The notes: generated by a model not told the origin, from the letters alone. A DNA stretch of 8,675 nucleotides from Legionellaceae bacterium UBA6148 (GCA_002423125.1 DIUW01000059.1:1-8675), one strand, 5' to 3'. Shown: positions 1 through 5,513, numbered from the stretch's first letter. Numbers and translations are program-made.

Positions 1-1
1 A

Positions 2-304
2 CTAAAAAAACTTGAGGATCGAGTATCAGATGCTTTCATTGTGATGCCTGGCGGACTAGGCACTCTTGAGGAGGCGTTTGACACTTGGAATGCGATCAAA
101 ATAGGGGTGCTGGACAAGCCGATCGGTTTTCTGAATATCGATGCGTACTACGATGGGCTGTTTTCCTTTATTGGTAACTGCACCGAGCACGGATTTATTT
201 CGCCACACCAGATGAAAATACCGGCCATCGACTCAAATCCTCAAACATTGTTAGCTGGCCTATTAAAGCACTATGAATCCGTTGTCGCGGAGACCTTGAT
301 CTAG
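2..304 (+). CDS. LOG family protein (cytokinin riboside 5'-monophosphate phosphoribohydrolase-like), C-terminal part
   Basis: Open from the first bases of the window with no start codon; the gene begins upstream and about 100 C-terminal residues are visible, against roughly 180-195 for the family. The sequence MPGGLGTLEE is the family signature PGGxGTxxE, which binds the phosphate and ribose and supplies the catalytic glutamate. The following stretch (W..IKIGVLDKPIGFLN, Y.DGLFSFI, GFI) matches the usual LOG order. Members hydrolyse the N-glycosidic bond of nucleoside monophosphates, releasing base and ribose 5-phosphate, in the cytosol; in bacteria the true substrate is often not a cytokinin. 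It ends 27 bases before the LuxR-type reading frame on the same strand, so the two may be co-transcribed. The visible part looks intact. Confidence 0.9.
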   Translation, partial: LKKLEDRVSDAFIVMPGGLGTLEEAFDTWNAIKIGVLDKPIGFLNIDAYYDGLFSFIGNCTEHGFISPHQMKIPAIDSNPQTLLAGLLKHYESVVAETLI

Positions 305-331
305 GCCATTTTATTGTTGTAAGGTTGTACT

Positions 332-1072
332 ATGAATGGCATAAATCTTGAAAAAAATTTTGCATTAACCAGTAGTTGTCTTGTGCAGAAAATATGCGAT
401 CCGCTGCTTAAATCGATTGGTATTACTTATTTCAAGTTCATCAAAATTTATAACAAAGATTGCTCCAGAGAGCTGCTAACAAACAATGCCGGATGGATTG
501 ATCATTTTTACAGTAATGCGCTATATAACTCCATTGGTGCGATTGACATCGAGCACTTGCTTCCGAAAGGTTATTTTCTTTGGGCGGAAATGAATACAAA
601 AGACCCCATCTACCTACAAGGCCGTGATTTTTTTAACATCGATCATGGGATTACCTTTGTCATTAAAAGGCAAGACGTCACGTTGTTGTATATTTTTGCT
701 ACCGATCGGAACAATCACGAAATTAATAATTTTTATGCCAGTAACATCGACTTGTTACAGCGCTTCATCCACTATTTTACCGACAAAGGGCATGACCTCA
801 TCAAAAGCGCGGAAGATCACCGAATCTACTTGCCAACGCCTCAAGAAATTATTACTTCTCGGGTTAACAACATCACCGTTTCCGATAAAGTGCGGGCGGA
901 TTTTTTTGAAAACAGCCACGTGAGCCGTTATTTTTTACTCAACGAATCCGATGACTTGTACCTAACGAAAAAGCAAGGTGAATGCGCTTCGCTCTTAGTC
1001 AAAGAGCAAACATCAAAACAATACGCTCTTCACCGTAACAAACCACAAGCTTATTTTTTGTCATTCCCATAG
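332..1072 (+). pseudogene. LuxR-family transcriptional regulator, cut short in the DNA-binding domain
   Basis: The ATG follows a TAAGG ribosome-binding site with 7 bases of spacing. The 246-residue product has an N-terminal region (about 1-205) of mixed alpha/beta character, like the sensor domains of LuxR-type regulators. The C-terminus begins a GerE/LuxR helix-turn-helix at residues 211-230 (LTKKQGECASLLVKEQTSKQ, compare the family pattern LTxREKExLxxLxxGxTxKEIA). After that it reads into unrelated sequence and stops 16 residues later. The recognition helix and about 40 residues are missing, so DNA binding is probably lost. I could not see a frame that restores the domain, so a deletion or old rearrangement is more likely than one frameshift. 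The ligand, if any, cannot be read from the sequence. It could still act as a partner-binding fragment. Confidence 0.6.
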
Positions 1073-1117
1073 TTGCCCCCTTAGTATTTTCACAATTTGC
1101 AGTGATACTTAAAGCGC

Positions 1118-1139
1118 ATGCTAACCAAAAATATAGCAT
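1118..1139. other. Weak inverted repeat, ATGCTA/TAGCAT
   Basis: ATGCTA and TAGCAT are separated by 10 bases in the AT-rich gap after the LuxR-type fragment. A six-base stem is short and no T-run follows, so a terminator is not supported. It could be a protein site or chance. Confidence 0.2.
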
Positions 1140-1176
1140 ATTATATGAAAAAGACTAATCGTTAGGAGATTTAAAT

Positions 1177-1242
1177 ATGCTGTTGGAGTACGCCAAATTA
1201 AGTTGCTACTCTATGAATTATAGAAATTTTTATAGGCAATAA
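1177..1242 (+). CDS. Possible 21-residue peptide with a good ribosome-binding site
   Basis: The ATG is preceded by TTAGGAGATTTAAAT, an AGGAG with 7-8 bases of spacing, the strongest ribosome-binding site between the LuxR-type fragment and the next gene. The product (MLLEYAKLSC..., ending NFYRQ) has no motif I recognise and no clear membrane segment. It may be the 5' remnant of a lost gene, a small peptide, or chance in AT-rich DNA. Apart from this and the weak inverted repeat, the 205-base gap from 1073 to 1277 shows nothing. Confidence 0.25.
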   Translation: MLLEYAKLSCYSMNYRNFYRQ

Positions 1243-1277
1243 AAACAAACTTAACTCATTAATTGATTCAAATCCGT

Positions 1278-1847
1278 TTAAAATCGTATAGCACGAGCAA
1301 AGTCATCATTTATATCATAAGGGGGGATCAAGAAACGTACTTTCTTTCCTCCACCTTGTTTGACAGGTGGTCTGTTGCAATCATTCTCAACAGATGGCCT
1401 ATTCACCTTTGCTAGCGTCTGCTGTATATGTTCTTTCCGTTGAGCGATAGTGATACTCTTCATTAGCTCCTTTTCTGCAGGTAGTCCGCTGCAATTATAC
1501 GCTGATGGTTGGCCACTGCATTGCGCCAGCGTCTCCTGCTCCTGTTCTTCCCGTCGTTTTTTTCTTTGATCAACAGTCATCATTGGAGGGCGCTTCATGT
1601 GCTCCGTTATTTTCATGTGAGAATCTTTGGGCTCTGGCAATGAATAGCTCTGTAATGGCTGAGGCAGGTCCTCCTTATTGTCCTCAAGAAGCAAAAGGGT
1701 CATCAATATCTTCATGAATAATTTTGTTAGTTGTAATCCGGCTTGACAAAAAATGAATGGAAATTCAAGCCATTGCATAGTTGTTTCACGTTCTTTAAAT
1801 GTCATTGAGTAGTCGCCTATAAAAAACCTCCATTGTCTATTAAACAT
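1278..1847 (-). CDS. Unrecognised repeat-containing basic protein with a C-terminal KKVRF motif
   Basis: A 189-residue product I cannot assign to a family. Residues 24-55 are hydrophobic or amphipathic (MQWLEFPFIFCQ to MTLLLLED) and could associate with a membrane. Residues 86-159 hold two diverged repeats of 35 and 38 residues sharing QRK, then (Q/E)TLA, then PSxxNxC, and a third unit starts at RPPV. Residues 168-172 read KKVRF, which fits the eukaryotic PP1-docking consensus [RK]x(0,1)[VI]x[FW]. The C-terminus DINDDFARAIRF is acidic then basic and hydrophobic. The upstream ATG at 1847 has no ribosome-binding site; the in-frame ATG at 1805 (residue 15) lies just downstream of a promoter-like pair and may be the true start. 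The neighbourhood of effector-like genes makes secretion conceivable, but this is inference. Confidence 0.55.
   Translation of the reverse strand: MFNRQWRFFIGDYSMTFKERETTMQWLEFPFIFCQAGLQLTKLFMKILMTLLLLEDNKEDLPQPLQSYSLPEPKDSHMKITEHMKRPPMMTVDQRKKRREEQEQETLAQCSGQPSAYNCSGLPAEKELMKSITIAQRKEHIQQTLAKVNRPSVENDCNRPPVKQGGGKKVRFLIPPYDINDDFARAIRF
1366..1592 (-). repeat. In-gene tandem repeat, period about 114 bp
   Basis: Two diverged copies are visible in the DNA. GGTGGTCTGTTGCAAT at 1366 matches GGTAGTCCGCTGCAAT at 1480, and GCTAGCGTCTGCTG matches GCCAGCGTCTCCTG further on. The 114-base period equals 38 codons, so the repeat keeps the reading frame of the surrounding gene. The next unit is three codons shorter. 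Confidence 0.7.
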
Positions 1848-1860
1848 ACATTAAAGTCAA
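1832..1860 (-). promoter_or_regulatory. Possible sigma70-type promoter for the repeat protein gene
   Basis: On the minus strand TTGACT (1860-1855) is followed after 17 bases by GACAAT (1837-1832). The -35 box has one mismatch and the -10 box two. Transcription would begin near 1825, after the ATG at 1847 and before the ATG at 1805, so it supports the later start. The -35 box lies between the gene and the IS terminal repeats. Confidence 0.3.
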
Positions 1861-1888
1861 TTTAGTTTCTGCAGTAATTCTTTGTCCT

Positions 1889-1948
1889 GTTGCCTCATAA
1901 GTACATGTTACCCAAAGGGTGATCCGTTGCCTCATAAGTGATGTTACC
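1889..1948. repeat. Pair of direct repeats at the end of an IS remnant
   Basis: GTTGCCTCATAAGT..ATGTTACC occurs at 1889-1912 and again at 1926-1948, one base shorter, with a 37-base period. The short palindrome ACCCAAAGGGT sits between them. The pair lies beyond the 3' end of the transposase remnant, where IS elements carry transposase-binding terminal repeats. I take 1889 as close to the outer end of the element; the exact edge cannot be fixed without another copy. Confidence 0.6.
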
Positions 1949-2000
1949 TAACAGAGACAAAGTTTAATAAAATATCCTCTACAAATATCCTAGCGGGGTG

Positions 2001-2024
2001 AAGGGGGCGGCGATGAGCCCCCTT
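2001..2024. other. GC-rich hairpin in the IS tail
   Basis: AAGGGGGC and GCCCCCTT form an 8-bp perfect stem around an 8-base loop (GGCGATGA). It lies downstream of the transposase stop on the minus strand and could slow transcription in either direction, but no T-run follows on either strand, so a classical terminator is not supported. Confidence 0.5.
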
Positions 2025-2080
2025 AGGCTTATCCCACAAATATCCTCACGGTCATCGCTGTCCCCAGCTGTTCCGTATTT

Positions 2081-2395
2081 TTATTTATAGCTCATTACTT
2101 CACCACCATTAAGATGAATCATTGTAAATATTTTGTTTAGTTTTTTTTGAATCGCTTTTTTTAACTCAAACGGATTGAGTCGATTATATATGGTGGTTAG
2201 CTCCTGTTTCCTAGCTTCGGCCATATGTTCCGATTGCATTAGTCGTTGATAGGGTGTGGCTGGTTTGCTATGTTTTTTTATAATAGTTGCATCCACTCGT
2301 CGTTTTTCAAGAAGCTTAAAGTTCGGTAAAAAATAATTGTTTAGTAGCGAAATTTCATTTTTATAAAGATCATTCATCATCTCGACTACAGCTGG
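2081..2395 (-). pseudogene. Transposase C-terminal fragment (integrase catalytic-domain type)
   Basis: The frame is open from the repeat boundary (about 2395) to the stop at 2081; the ATG at 2380 is an internal methionine. The residues MNDLYKNE, NYFLPNFKLLEKRRV, KPATPYQRLMQSE and LNPFELKKAIQKKLNKIF follow the C-terminal pattern of integrase-type IS transposases (MxDLYxN, F.P..KL..K.R.G, TPYQRLL, LNPF.L...I..KL..I). The helix-turn-helix and DDE core are missing, so it cannot transpose. Confidence 0.65.
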
Positions 2396-2684
2396 GAGTA
2401 TAGGAAGTATAAATGCCCTATTCCCTGATTTTCATAAGTATCGCGATTAAAATATCGACAGAAATCAGTGTCACAATCAATCAAACTCCATTCATTCAAT
2501 CCCAACCGAACCCGCTTTCATGAATTCCGACCATTCTCAATTGCCAAGATGATATTTTTTGTGCGATTTATGTCCATCCATAAATCCAGGGCGTTAACTA
2601 TCCGTGCTGCGATTGCCTGCTTATTTTTTAATGATTCTTCAGGGATGCTGAGTGAGCTGGAGGTGCTCGAATGCCTAATCCTAC
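2396..2684. repeat. 289-bp dispersed repeat, copy 1
   Basis: Identical to 7443-7731 except at 2471 (T against C) and 2592 (C against G), in the same orientation and offset by 5,047 bases. It begins GAGTATAGGAAGTATAAATG and ends GGTGCTCGAATGCCTAATCC plus TAC. The end of the rve-type transposase on the left and of the IS91-family transposase on the right are both cut exactly at its edges. No clear terminal inverted repeat or target duplication is visible; the ends share only a weak TAGGA resemblance. Minus-strand frames inside it (such as the one ending MDINRTKNIILAIENGRNS) may be the tail of a mobile-element gene, but I do not recognise it. Confidence 0.9.
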
Positions 2685-3095
2685 TGCGAACAGCCAGCGC
2701 AATTGGAATGGAACACTCAGCACCCATTGACGAATAGGTTGGTGCGGCAGCACAGTATCAACCAATAATACTGTACTTTCTACCATTCGCTTCGCACCAC
2801 AGCTCGGGCAAAAGCCCCTGCGTTTACAACTAAACGCAACCAATAGTTCGTGATGACAGATTTCGCATTGCACACGCAAAAATCCATACTCAAGCCGACC
2901 GCATTTCAGGTATGCCTCAAATTCATCTTGAACATATTTGGGAAGAGACTTGTCTGATTCCGACAGAGCAGCTAGAAATTTTGGATAATACTCATCAACA
3001 ACCTGATACAATAAGGTTTTTTCGGATTGATGACGCGCGTATTCCATAGCTGCGTGCGCCAATCCCCCATTTGTTACCGGGAGCTGGTTGGACAT
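2685..3095 (-). pseudogene. IS91-family transposase, N-terminal part (zinc-binding domain)
   Basis: From the ATG at 3095 about 137 residues remain, against roughly 380-400 for the family. EKTLLYQVVDEYYPKFL, LPKYVQDEFEAYLKCGRL and GFLRVQC are typical. The zinc-ribbon cysteines are C77, C80, C90, C96 and C99 (CEIC, then SCKRRGFCPSC). IRQWVLSVPFQLRWLFA is followed at once by the 289-bp repeat, which supplies about 18 foreign codons and a stop. The HUH nuclease core and catalytic tyrosine are lost. IS91 elements move by rolling-circle, often one-ended, transposition and can pick up adjacent DNA. The first 15-20 residues may derive from the neighbouring IS5 junction. Confidence 0.85.
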
Positions 3096-3111
3096 AGGTT
3101 GATTGCTTCGC

Positions 3112-3383
3112 TTTCCATTGCGTATTGCAAGCTACCATATAAACCAGACCGATAGCCGTATTTCATGACAAGTGACAATAGCAAAATCAGTGTAAAGTAT
3201 GGGTGCGCCGGTTCCATCGTAGACTCTGTTTGCCTCATACCACTGAAATATCGCATCATCAGATAGCCAAACAGTGATATCACCGCGTCGTCGTAAAGAC
3301 TCACTGTACTCAGACCAGTTCGCCACTTTGAATTTTTGCTTGGAAACTTTCCATCCTTTCTTTTCTGGATATTTATTGGGCAT
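3112..3383 (-). pseudogene. IS903-group transposase, N-terminal fragment
   Basis: The ATG at 3383 starts MPNKYPEKKGWKVSKQKFKV, then ANWSEYSESLRRRGDITVWL, WYEANRVYDGTGAP and YTDFAIVTCHEIR. This closely follows the IS903/IS5 transposase N-terminus (KQKFK..NW..YN..L..RG.IT.WL.......WY). After residue 77 the frame shifts and stops at 3132; a shifted frame seems to continue with LVY.....NTQ to about 3112. About 90 of some 310 residues remain. Confidence 0.85.
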
Positions 3384-3464
3384 GATCGCATCACTTGATT
3401 AAAATTTCAATGGCCTCCATAGTAACAGTGGTTCGGTTTGAAGATCTCAATCTGCTTAATTAAT

Positions 3465-3482
3465 GGGTTAAGAAACAAAGCC
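3465..3482 (-). repeat. IS5-type terminal inverted repeat (left end)
   Basis: GGGTTAAGAAACAAAGCC is the exact reverse complement of 4879-4896. Read inward it is GGCTTTGTTTCTTAACCC, which shares the GGCTTTGTT start of IS903-group ends. Its outer edge at 3482 faces the SET gene. Confidence 0.85.
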
Positions 3483-3599
3483 TCCTTCCGTTGCACCCAC
3501 AACAGCATCTTACAAGGAGGTTTTGCTGCTCCTGCATCGAATGCACCGACTGCTTCTGGCCCCGCTTCAAACGTATCATTACCCACAAACTCTCAATAG
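3483..3599 (+). pseudogene. Possible 3' tail of a gene cut by the IS5 end
   Basis: A frame open from the IS edge reads SFRCTHNSILQGGFAAPASN, then an Ala/Pro/Ser/Thr-rich tail ending LPTNSQ and TAG at 3597. A hairpin follows 10 bases later, the order expected for a gene end. The composition is low-complexity and the segment short, so chance is quite possible. I do not recognise the protein. Confidence 0.25.
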
Positions 3600-3608
3600 A
3601 AAAATCAA

Positions 3609-3643
3609 TGCATCGCAGGAACGCTCGCTAATCCTACGATGCA
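3609..3643. terminator. Hairpin, possible bidirectional terminator upstream of the SET gene
   Basis: TGCATCGCAGGA (3609-3620) and TCCTACGATGCA (3632-3643) pair over 12 positions with one mismatch around an 11-base loop. On the plus strand AT-rich sequence follows (AAATTTATTGTATTTT); on the minus strand TTGATTTTTCTA follows. Either could act as a weak intrinsic terminator and would insulate the SET promoter just downstream. Confidence 0.45.
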
Positions 3644-3650
3644 AAATTTA

Positions 3651-3679
3651 TTGTATTTTAACATGGCATAGCGTACAAT
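3651..3679 (+). promoter_or_regulatory. Candidate sigma70-type promoter for the SET-domain gene
   Basis: TTGTAT (3651-3656), a 17-base spacer and TACAAT (3674-3679): two and one mismatches to consensus. Transcription would start near 3686, leaving a leader of about 130 bases before the ATG at 3819. It lies between the IS5 end and the gene, so the gene appears to have its own promoter. Confidence 0.4.
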
Positions 3680-3818
3680 ATGCGATTCATTACAAGATAA
3701 TTTCTAACTACTGAGGCATGAAAAATGCTAATATTAAAGGCTTAATGTCACATACATTGCTATTTTTTCTAATATCGAGCCGTAGCTACTTAATCCAATT
3801 GCTTTAATAGGAGTCATT

Positions 3819-4772
3819 ATGAAGTTTTTAGACCACACACAACCTTATCCAACTGAAGCCGAGCTACATCTTGATGCGATAAAGTCAATCTATTTTGAAG
3901 CGACTGGTCGCAGCATGGTATTTGAAGATCCGAAATTGACCTTACTGTACAATCGCTTCAGATTAGAGCGGCACCCTTTACCAATTGGATTCATCTTGGT
4001 TGCAAATGAGACCATTCCTCCAAACACCCTGCTGTTCCCCTATGGTGGAGAACAGCTCGTGAACACGACCCCACTTAATGACGAAAGTGAATACACTTTA
4101 GATCATGAGGGGATCAGCCAAAACGGACAAAATACTATTGATTTTGGCTGTCTTCTTGTGCATTTAACTACGCCACAAAGGCTGGAAGATACATTGGGCA
4201 TAGATCGTACCACAACCAGAGAATTTCAAGGGCCCAACACCAAGAGTATACTTATCAAAAATAGAATTTATCATGCTACCACCGAAGTAATTTTACCTGG
4301 TACTGTTCTCGGTTTTGATTATGGAATTCACTATTGGATGGGAAGACATGCTTCTCCGCTTCCATTTTTAAGAAGCTCTGCTGTTCCCAGTAGTTTTAAC
4401 AACGCATTGCTTCAAAATTCTATCGCTGTCTTTTATGATAAAGAAACGGGCAAAAAACGGGTATTCAACTCTGAAGCATTTAGACACCAACTTGCAGGCA
4501 TAGATATCCTTTATCCACTTCGCCACTATCTCAAATATCCAGATACACCTATTTTTATCCTCACTTTACAACTAACCCTTATTATCGCCTATGATGACTT
4601 TAAGGCAGTCTATGAGCGTTCAACCACACCTGTAGAAGAAACTGGCTCTTCCGCAAGACAACTTAGCCAATTATTTATGTTCTTTCCGACAACGCAGCGC
4701 AAAACCTGTGCTTTGCCTCCCGGCTTTGATGTCGATAGAGAGACCAATCAGTCAATACGTCTGGCTAATTAA
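3819..4772 (+). CDS. SET-domain protein, probable protein lysine methyltransferase-like effector
   Basis: The ATG follows TAGGAG with 5 bases of spacing. The 317-residue product carries a SET-like pattern: IPPNTLLFPYGGE at 66-78 (the I..G..I..Y.GE strand), IDFGCLLVHLTTP at 107-119 in the place of the NHSC motif, and EVILPGTVLGFDYGIHYW at 156-173 (the E...G.EL..DYG..YW end with the catalytic-type tyrosine Y168). SET enzymes transfer methyl from S-adenosylmethionine to lysines, and bacterial examples from Legionella modify host histones. Here the NHS sequence is degenerate (VHLT), so cofactor binding or activity may differ. Residues 180-317 form an extra C-terminal region without a motif I know. 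The gene lies alone between two IS5 ends, which points to mobility. Secretion into a host is inferred from context only. Confidence 0.65.
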   Translation: MKFLDHTQPYPTEAELHLDAIKSIYFEATGRSMVFEDPKLTLLYNRFRLERHPLPIGFILVANETIPPNTLLFPYGGEQLVNTTPLNDESEYTLDHEGISQNGQNTIDFGCLLVHLTTPQRLEDTLGIDRTTTREFQGPNTKSILIKNRIYHATTEVILPGTVLGFDYGIHYWMGRHASPLPFLRSSAVPSSFNNALLQNSIAVFYDKETGKKRVFNSEAFRHQLAGIDILYPLRHYLKYPDTPIFILTLQLTLIIAYDDFKAVYERSTTPVEETGSSARQLSQLFMFFPTTQRKTCALPPGFDVDRETNQSIRLAN

Positions 4773-4775
4773 TGA

Positions 4776-4878
4776 ACGATACGCCTAATTAACCGCAAAG
4801 AGGTTAGTACGAAAGCATCAATTAAATGGATGTTTAATGTAGAAACCACTAGAGAAAAACTTGATAAGGCCTATGCAA
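4776..4878 (+). pseudogene. Possible transposase C-terminal scrap (IS630-like)
   Basis: A frame right after the SET gene reads INRKEVSTKASIKWMFNV, then ETTREKLDKAYA, up to the IS5 end. The arrangement (V/I)KW.F....AR.KL...Y resembles the last residues of IS630-type transposases. There is no start codon, and the frame is cut at 4879. The match is short and tentative; the rest of this gap shows only a weak TAACC/GGTTA inverted repeat. Confidence 0.3.
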
Positions 4879-4896
4879 GGCTTTGTTTCTTAACCC
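4879..4896 (+). repeat. IS5-type terminal inverted repeat (right end)
   Basis: GGCTTTGTTTCTTAACCC, the perfect inverted match of 3465-3482. It sits 25 bases beyond the stop codon of the transposase fragment, as expected for the right end. Confidence 0.85.
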
Positions 4897-4921
4897 TCTG
4901 CAGCGTCTTTTTTCGCAAAAT

Positions 4922-5219
4922 TCAGGCGGATCGATGGCTTTGAGGCATTCCCAATGATGTCATTTTATTGAGAGCCCCGCTGGCGATCATCGCCTCTTGT
5001 TTTTGGCGAGAAAAGTCACGCGCATGCATTGTATCGCCAAAGGTTCGTTGGTAACGTTGAACACCCAGTTCCGAATAATTTCGCCTACCGTATCCCTTAT
5101 TTTTCTGCCATTGCATTCGGCCATTTTCTGCAATTTCAAGAATGTTTCGATTGCGCTGCGGAGCCGATTTGTCGCTCTCAACAGCGTTAACACGAGGTGG
5201 TATAACCACATCAACATTG
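4922..5219 (-). pseudogene. IS903-group transposase, C-terminal fragment with altered catalytic signature
   Basis: About 98 residues: VDVVIPPRVNAVESDKSAPQ, GRMQWQKNKGYGRRNYSELG, VQRYQRTFGDTMHARDFSRQ, then SGALNKMTSLGMP and the stop at 4922. This is the end of an IS5-family transposase, including the third catalytic residue in the Y-(2)-R-(3)-E-(6)-K signature: Y G R R N Y S E L G V Q R Y Q. The final lysine is glutamine here. The first part of the protein is missing; the ATG at 5242 lies in IS91-derived sequence and is not a real start. Confidence 0.85.
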
Positions 5220-5423
5220 GCTGTTCGGCGCAAAGACGCCATGAAATCAGGTCAAGTGAAACCGTGGTTTTGATACCAAGGCCGCGAGTCTGGCAATGAA
5301 ATCCAGTGGCTCGAATACCACATGCGTTGTCCCGTTTTTGTAGGGGGTCTTTAATTCATAGCTGATTTTTCCATCCGGCAATCGCTCCATACGGTGCATC
5401 GATACGGCGGGTCTTGCTATGAA
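5220..5423 (-). pseudogene. IS91-family transposase, C-terminal fragment with an internal stop
   Basis: Reads FIARPAVS, RLPDGKISYELKTPYKNGTT, HVVFEPLDFIARLAALV, KPRFHLT, stop, FHGVFAPNS. This is the well-known IS91/IS801-type C-terminus (RYI.RPA.S, Y.LKTPYR.GTTHV.FEPLDFIARLAALVP.PR...TRFHGVFAPNS). The TGA at 5249-5247 stands where the family has the arginine of TRFHG, consistent with CGA to TGA. The fragment is bounded by the IS5 right half and by the 5' end of another reading frame. It does not overlap in content with the N-terminal fragment at 2685-3095, and the middle of the protein is absent. Confidence 0.85.
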
Positions 5424-5484
5424 ATTCGCTTATCATACGGACAATTTCAGCTCCGTTATTTTTAGCATCGGTTTCATTTGGCAT
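5356..5484 (-). pseudogene. 5' end of an unknown gene fused to IS91 debris
   Basis: The ATG at 5484 has a strong ribosome-binding site (AAGGGG, 6 bases of spacing) and starts MPNETDAKNNGAEIVRMISE before running out of frame into the IS91 fragment near 5423 and stopping at 5356 (42 residues). The first 20 residues are probably genuine; the rest is IS91 sequence in the wrong frame. I do not recognise the gene. A perfect dyad (5497-5513) lies just upstream. Confidence 0.4.
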
Positions 5485-5496
5485 ATTTCACCCCTT

Positions 5497-5513
5497 AATT
5501 ACTAGAAGTAATT
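5497..5513. promoter_or_regulatory. Short perfect dyad upstream of the orphan gene start
   Basis: AATTACT and AGTAATT, 7-bp arms around AGA, immediately upstream of the ribosome-binding site of the frame starting at 5484. It could be an operator or a small hairpin in the leader. The rest of 5514-5682 shows no gene; a TTGACA on the minus strand at 5592-5587 lacks a well-spaced -10 box. Confidence 0.3.

Larger units (their letters stand above)
1889..2395 (-). mobile_element. 3' part of an IS with an rve-type (integrase-core) transposase
   Basis: The fragment has the transposase C-terminus (2081-2395), a 130-base non-coding tail and the terminal repeat pair. The other end and the transposase core are gone; the break is exactly at the edge of the 289-bp repeat at 2396. 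The tail holds three copies of AAATATCCT (1970, 1983, 2038) and the hairpin at 2001-2024. Family assignment (IS481/ISNCY-like elements with integrase-type transposases) is from the style of the protein end and remains tentative. Confidence 0.6.
3112..3482 (-). mobile_element. Left half of an IS5-family (IS903-group) element
   Basis: Runs on the minus strand from the 18-bp end at 3482-3465 through about 80 bases of leader into the transposase start at 3383. The element is cut near 3112, where the IS91-family fragment begins. No target duplication matches between the outside of this end (TCCTTCCGT) and the outside of the other IS5 end (CCTATGCAA). Confidence 0.75.
4879..5219 (-). mobile_element. 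Right half of an IS5-family (IS903-group) element
   Basis: Holds the transposase C-terminus and the 18-bp right end whose outer edge (4879) faces the SET gene. The element is cut at 5219/5220, directly against the IS91-family C-terminal fragment. Together with the left half at 3112-3482 it brackets the SET region, both halves having their transposase on the minus strand. Confidence 0.75.

Noticed and set aside
624..923. Second plus-strand reading frame of 99 codons within the LuxR-type fragment
   Set aside because: It overlaps the better frame throughout, has no ribosome-binding site and gives no family-like sequence.
1505..1717. Plus-strand frame opposite the repeat protein gene
   Set aside because: It is antisense to the repeat-bearing frame, and the 114-bp repeat conserves the minus-strand codons.
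2003..2022. Classical intrinsic terminator at the GC-rich hairpin
   Set aside because: The stem is strong but no T-run follows on either strand.
1889..2047. CRISPR-like array from the repeated motifs (GTTGCCTCATAAGT x2, AAATATCCT x3)
   Set aside because: Only two long repeats, no regular spacers and no cas genes; the position fits IS terminal repeats.
2468..2737. Plus-strand frame across the 289-bp repeat (also at 7515-7736)
   Set aside because: No recognisable protein; it runs over the edge of the repeat into antisense IS91 sequence. I leave the repeat unassigned rather than call a gene.
3074..3394. Minus-strand frame of 106 codons over the IS5 left half
   Set aside because: The neighbouring frame from 3383 gives the clear IS903-type transposase; this one is its shadow.
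4997..5299. Plus-strand frame of 100 codons
   Set aside because: Antisense to the IS5 and IS91 C-terminal fragments, which have strong family matches.
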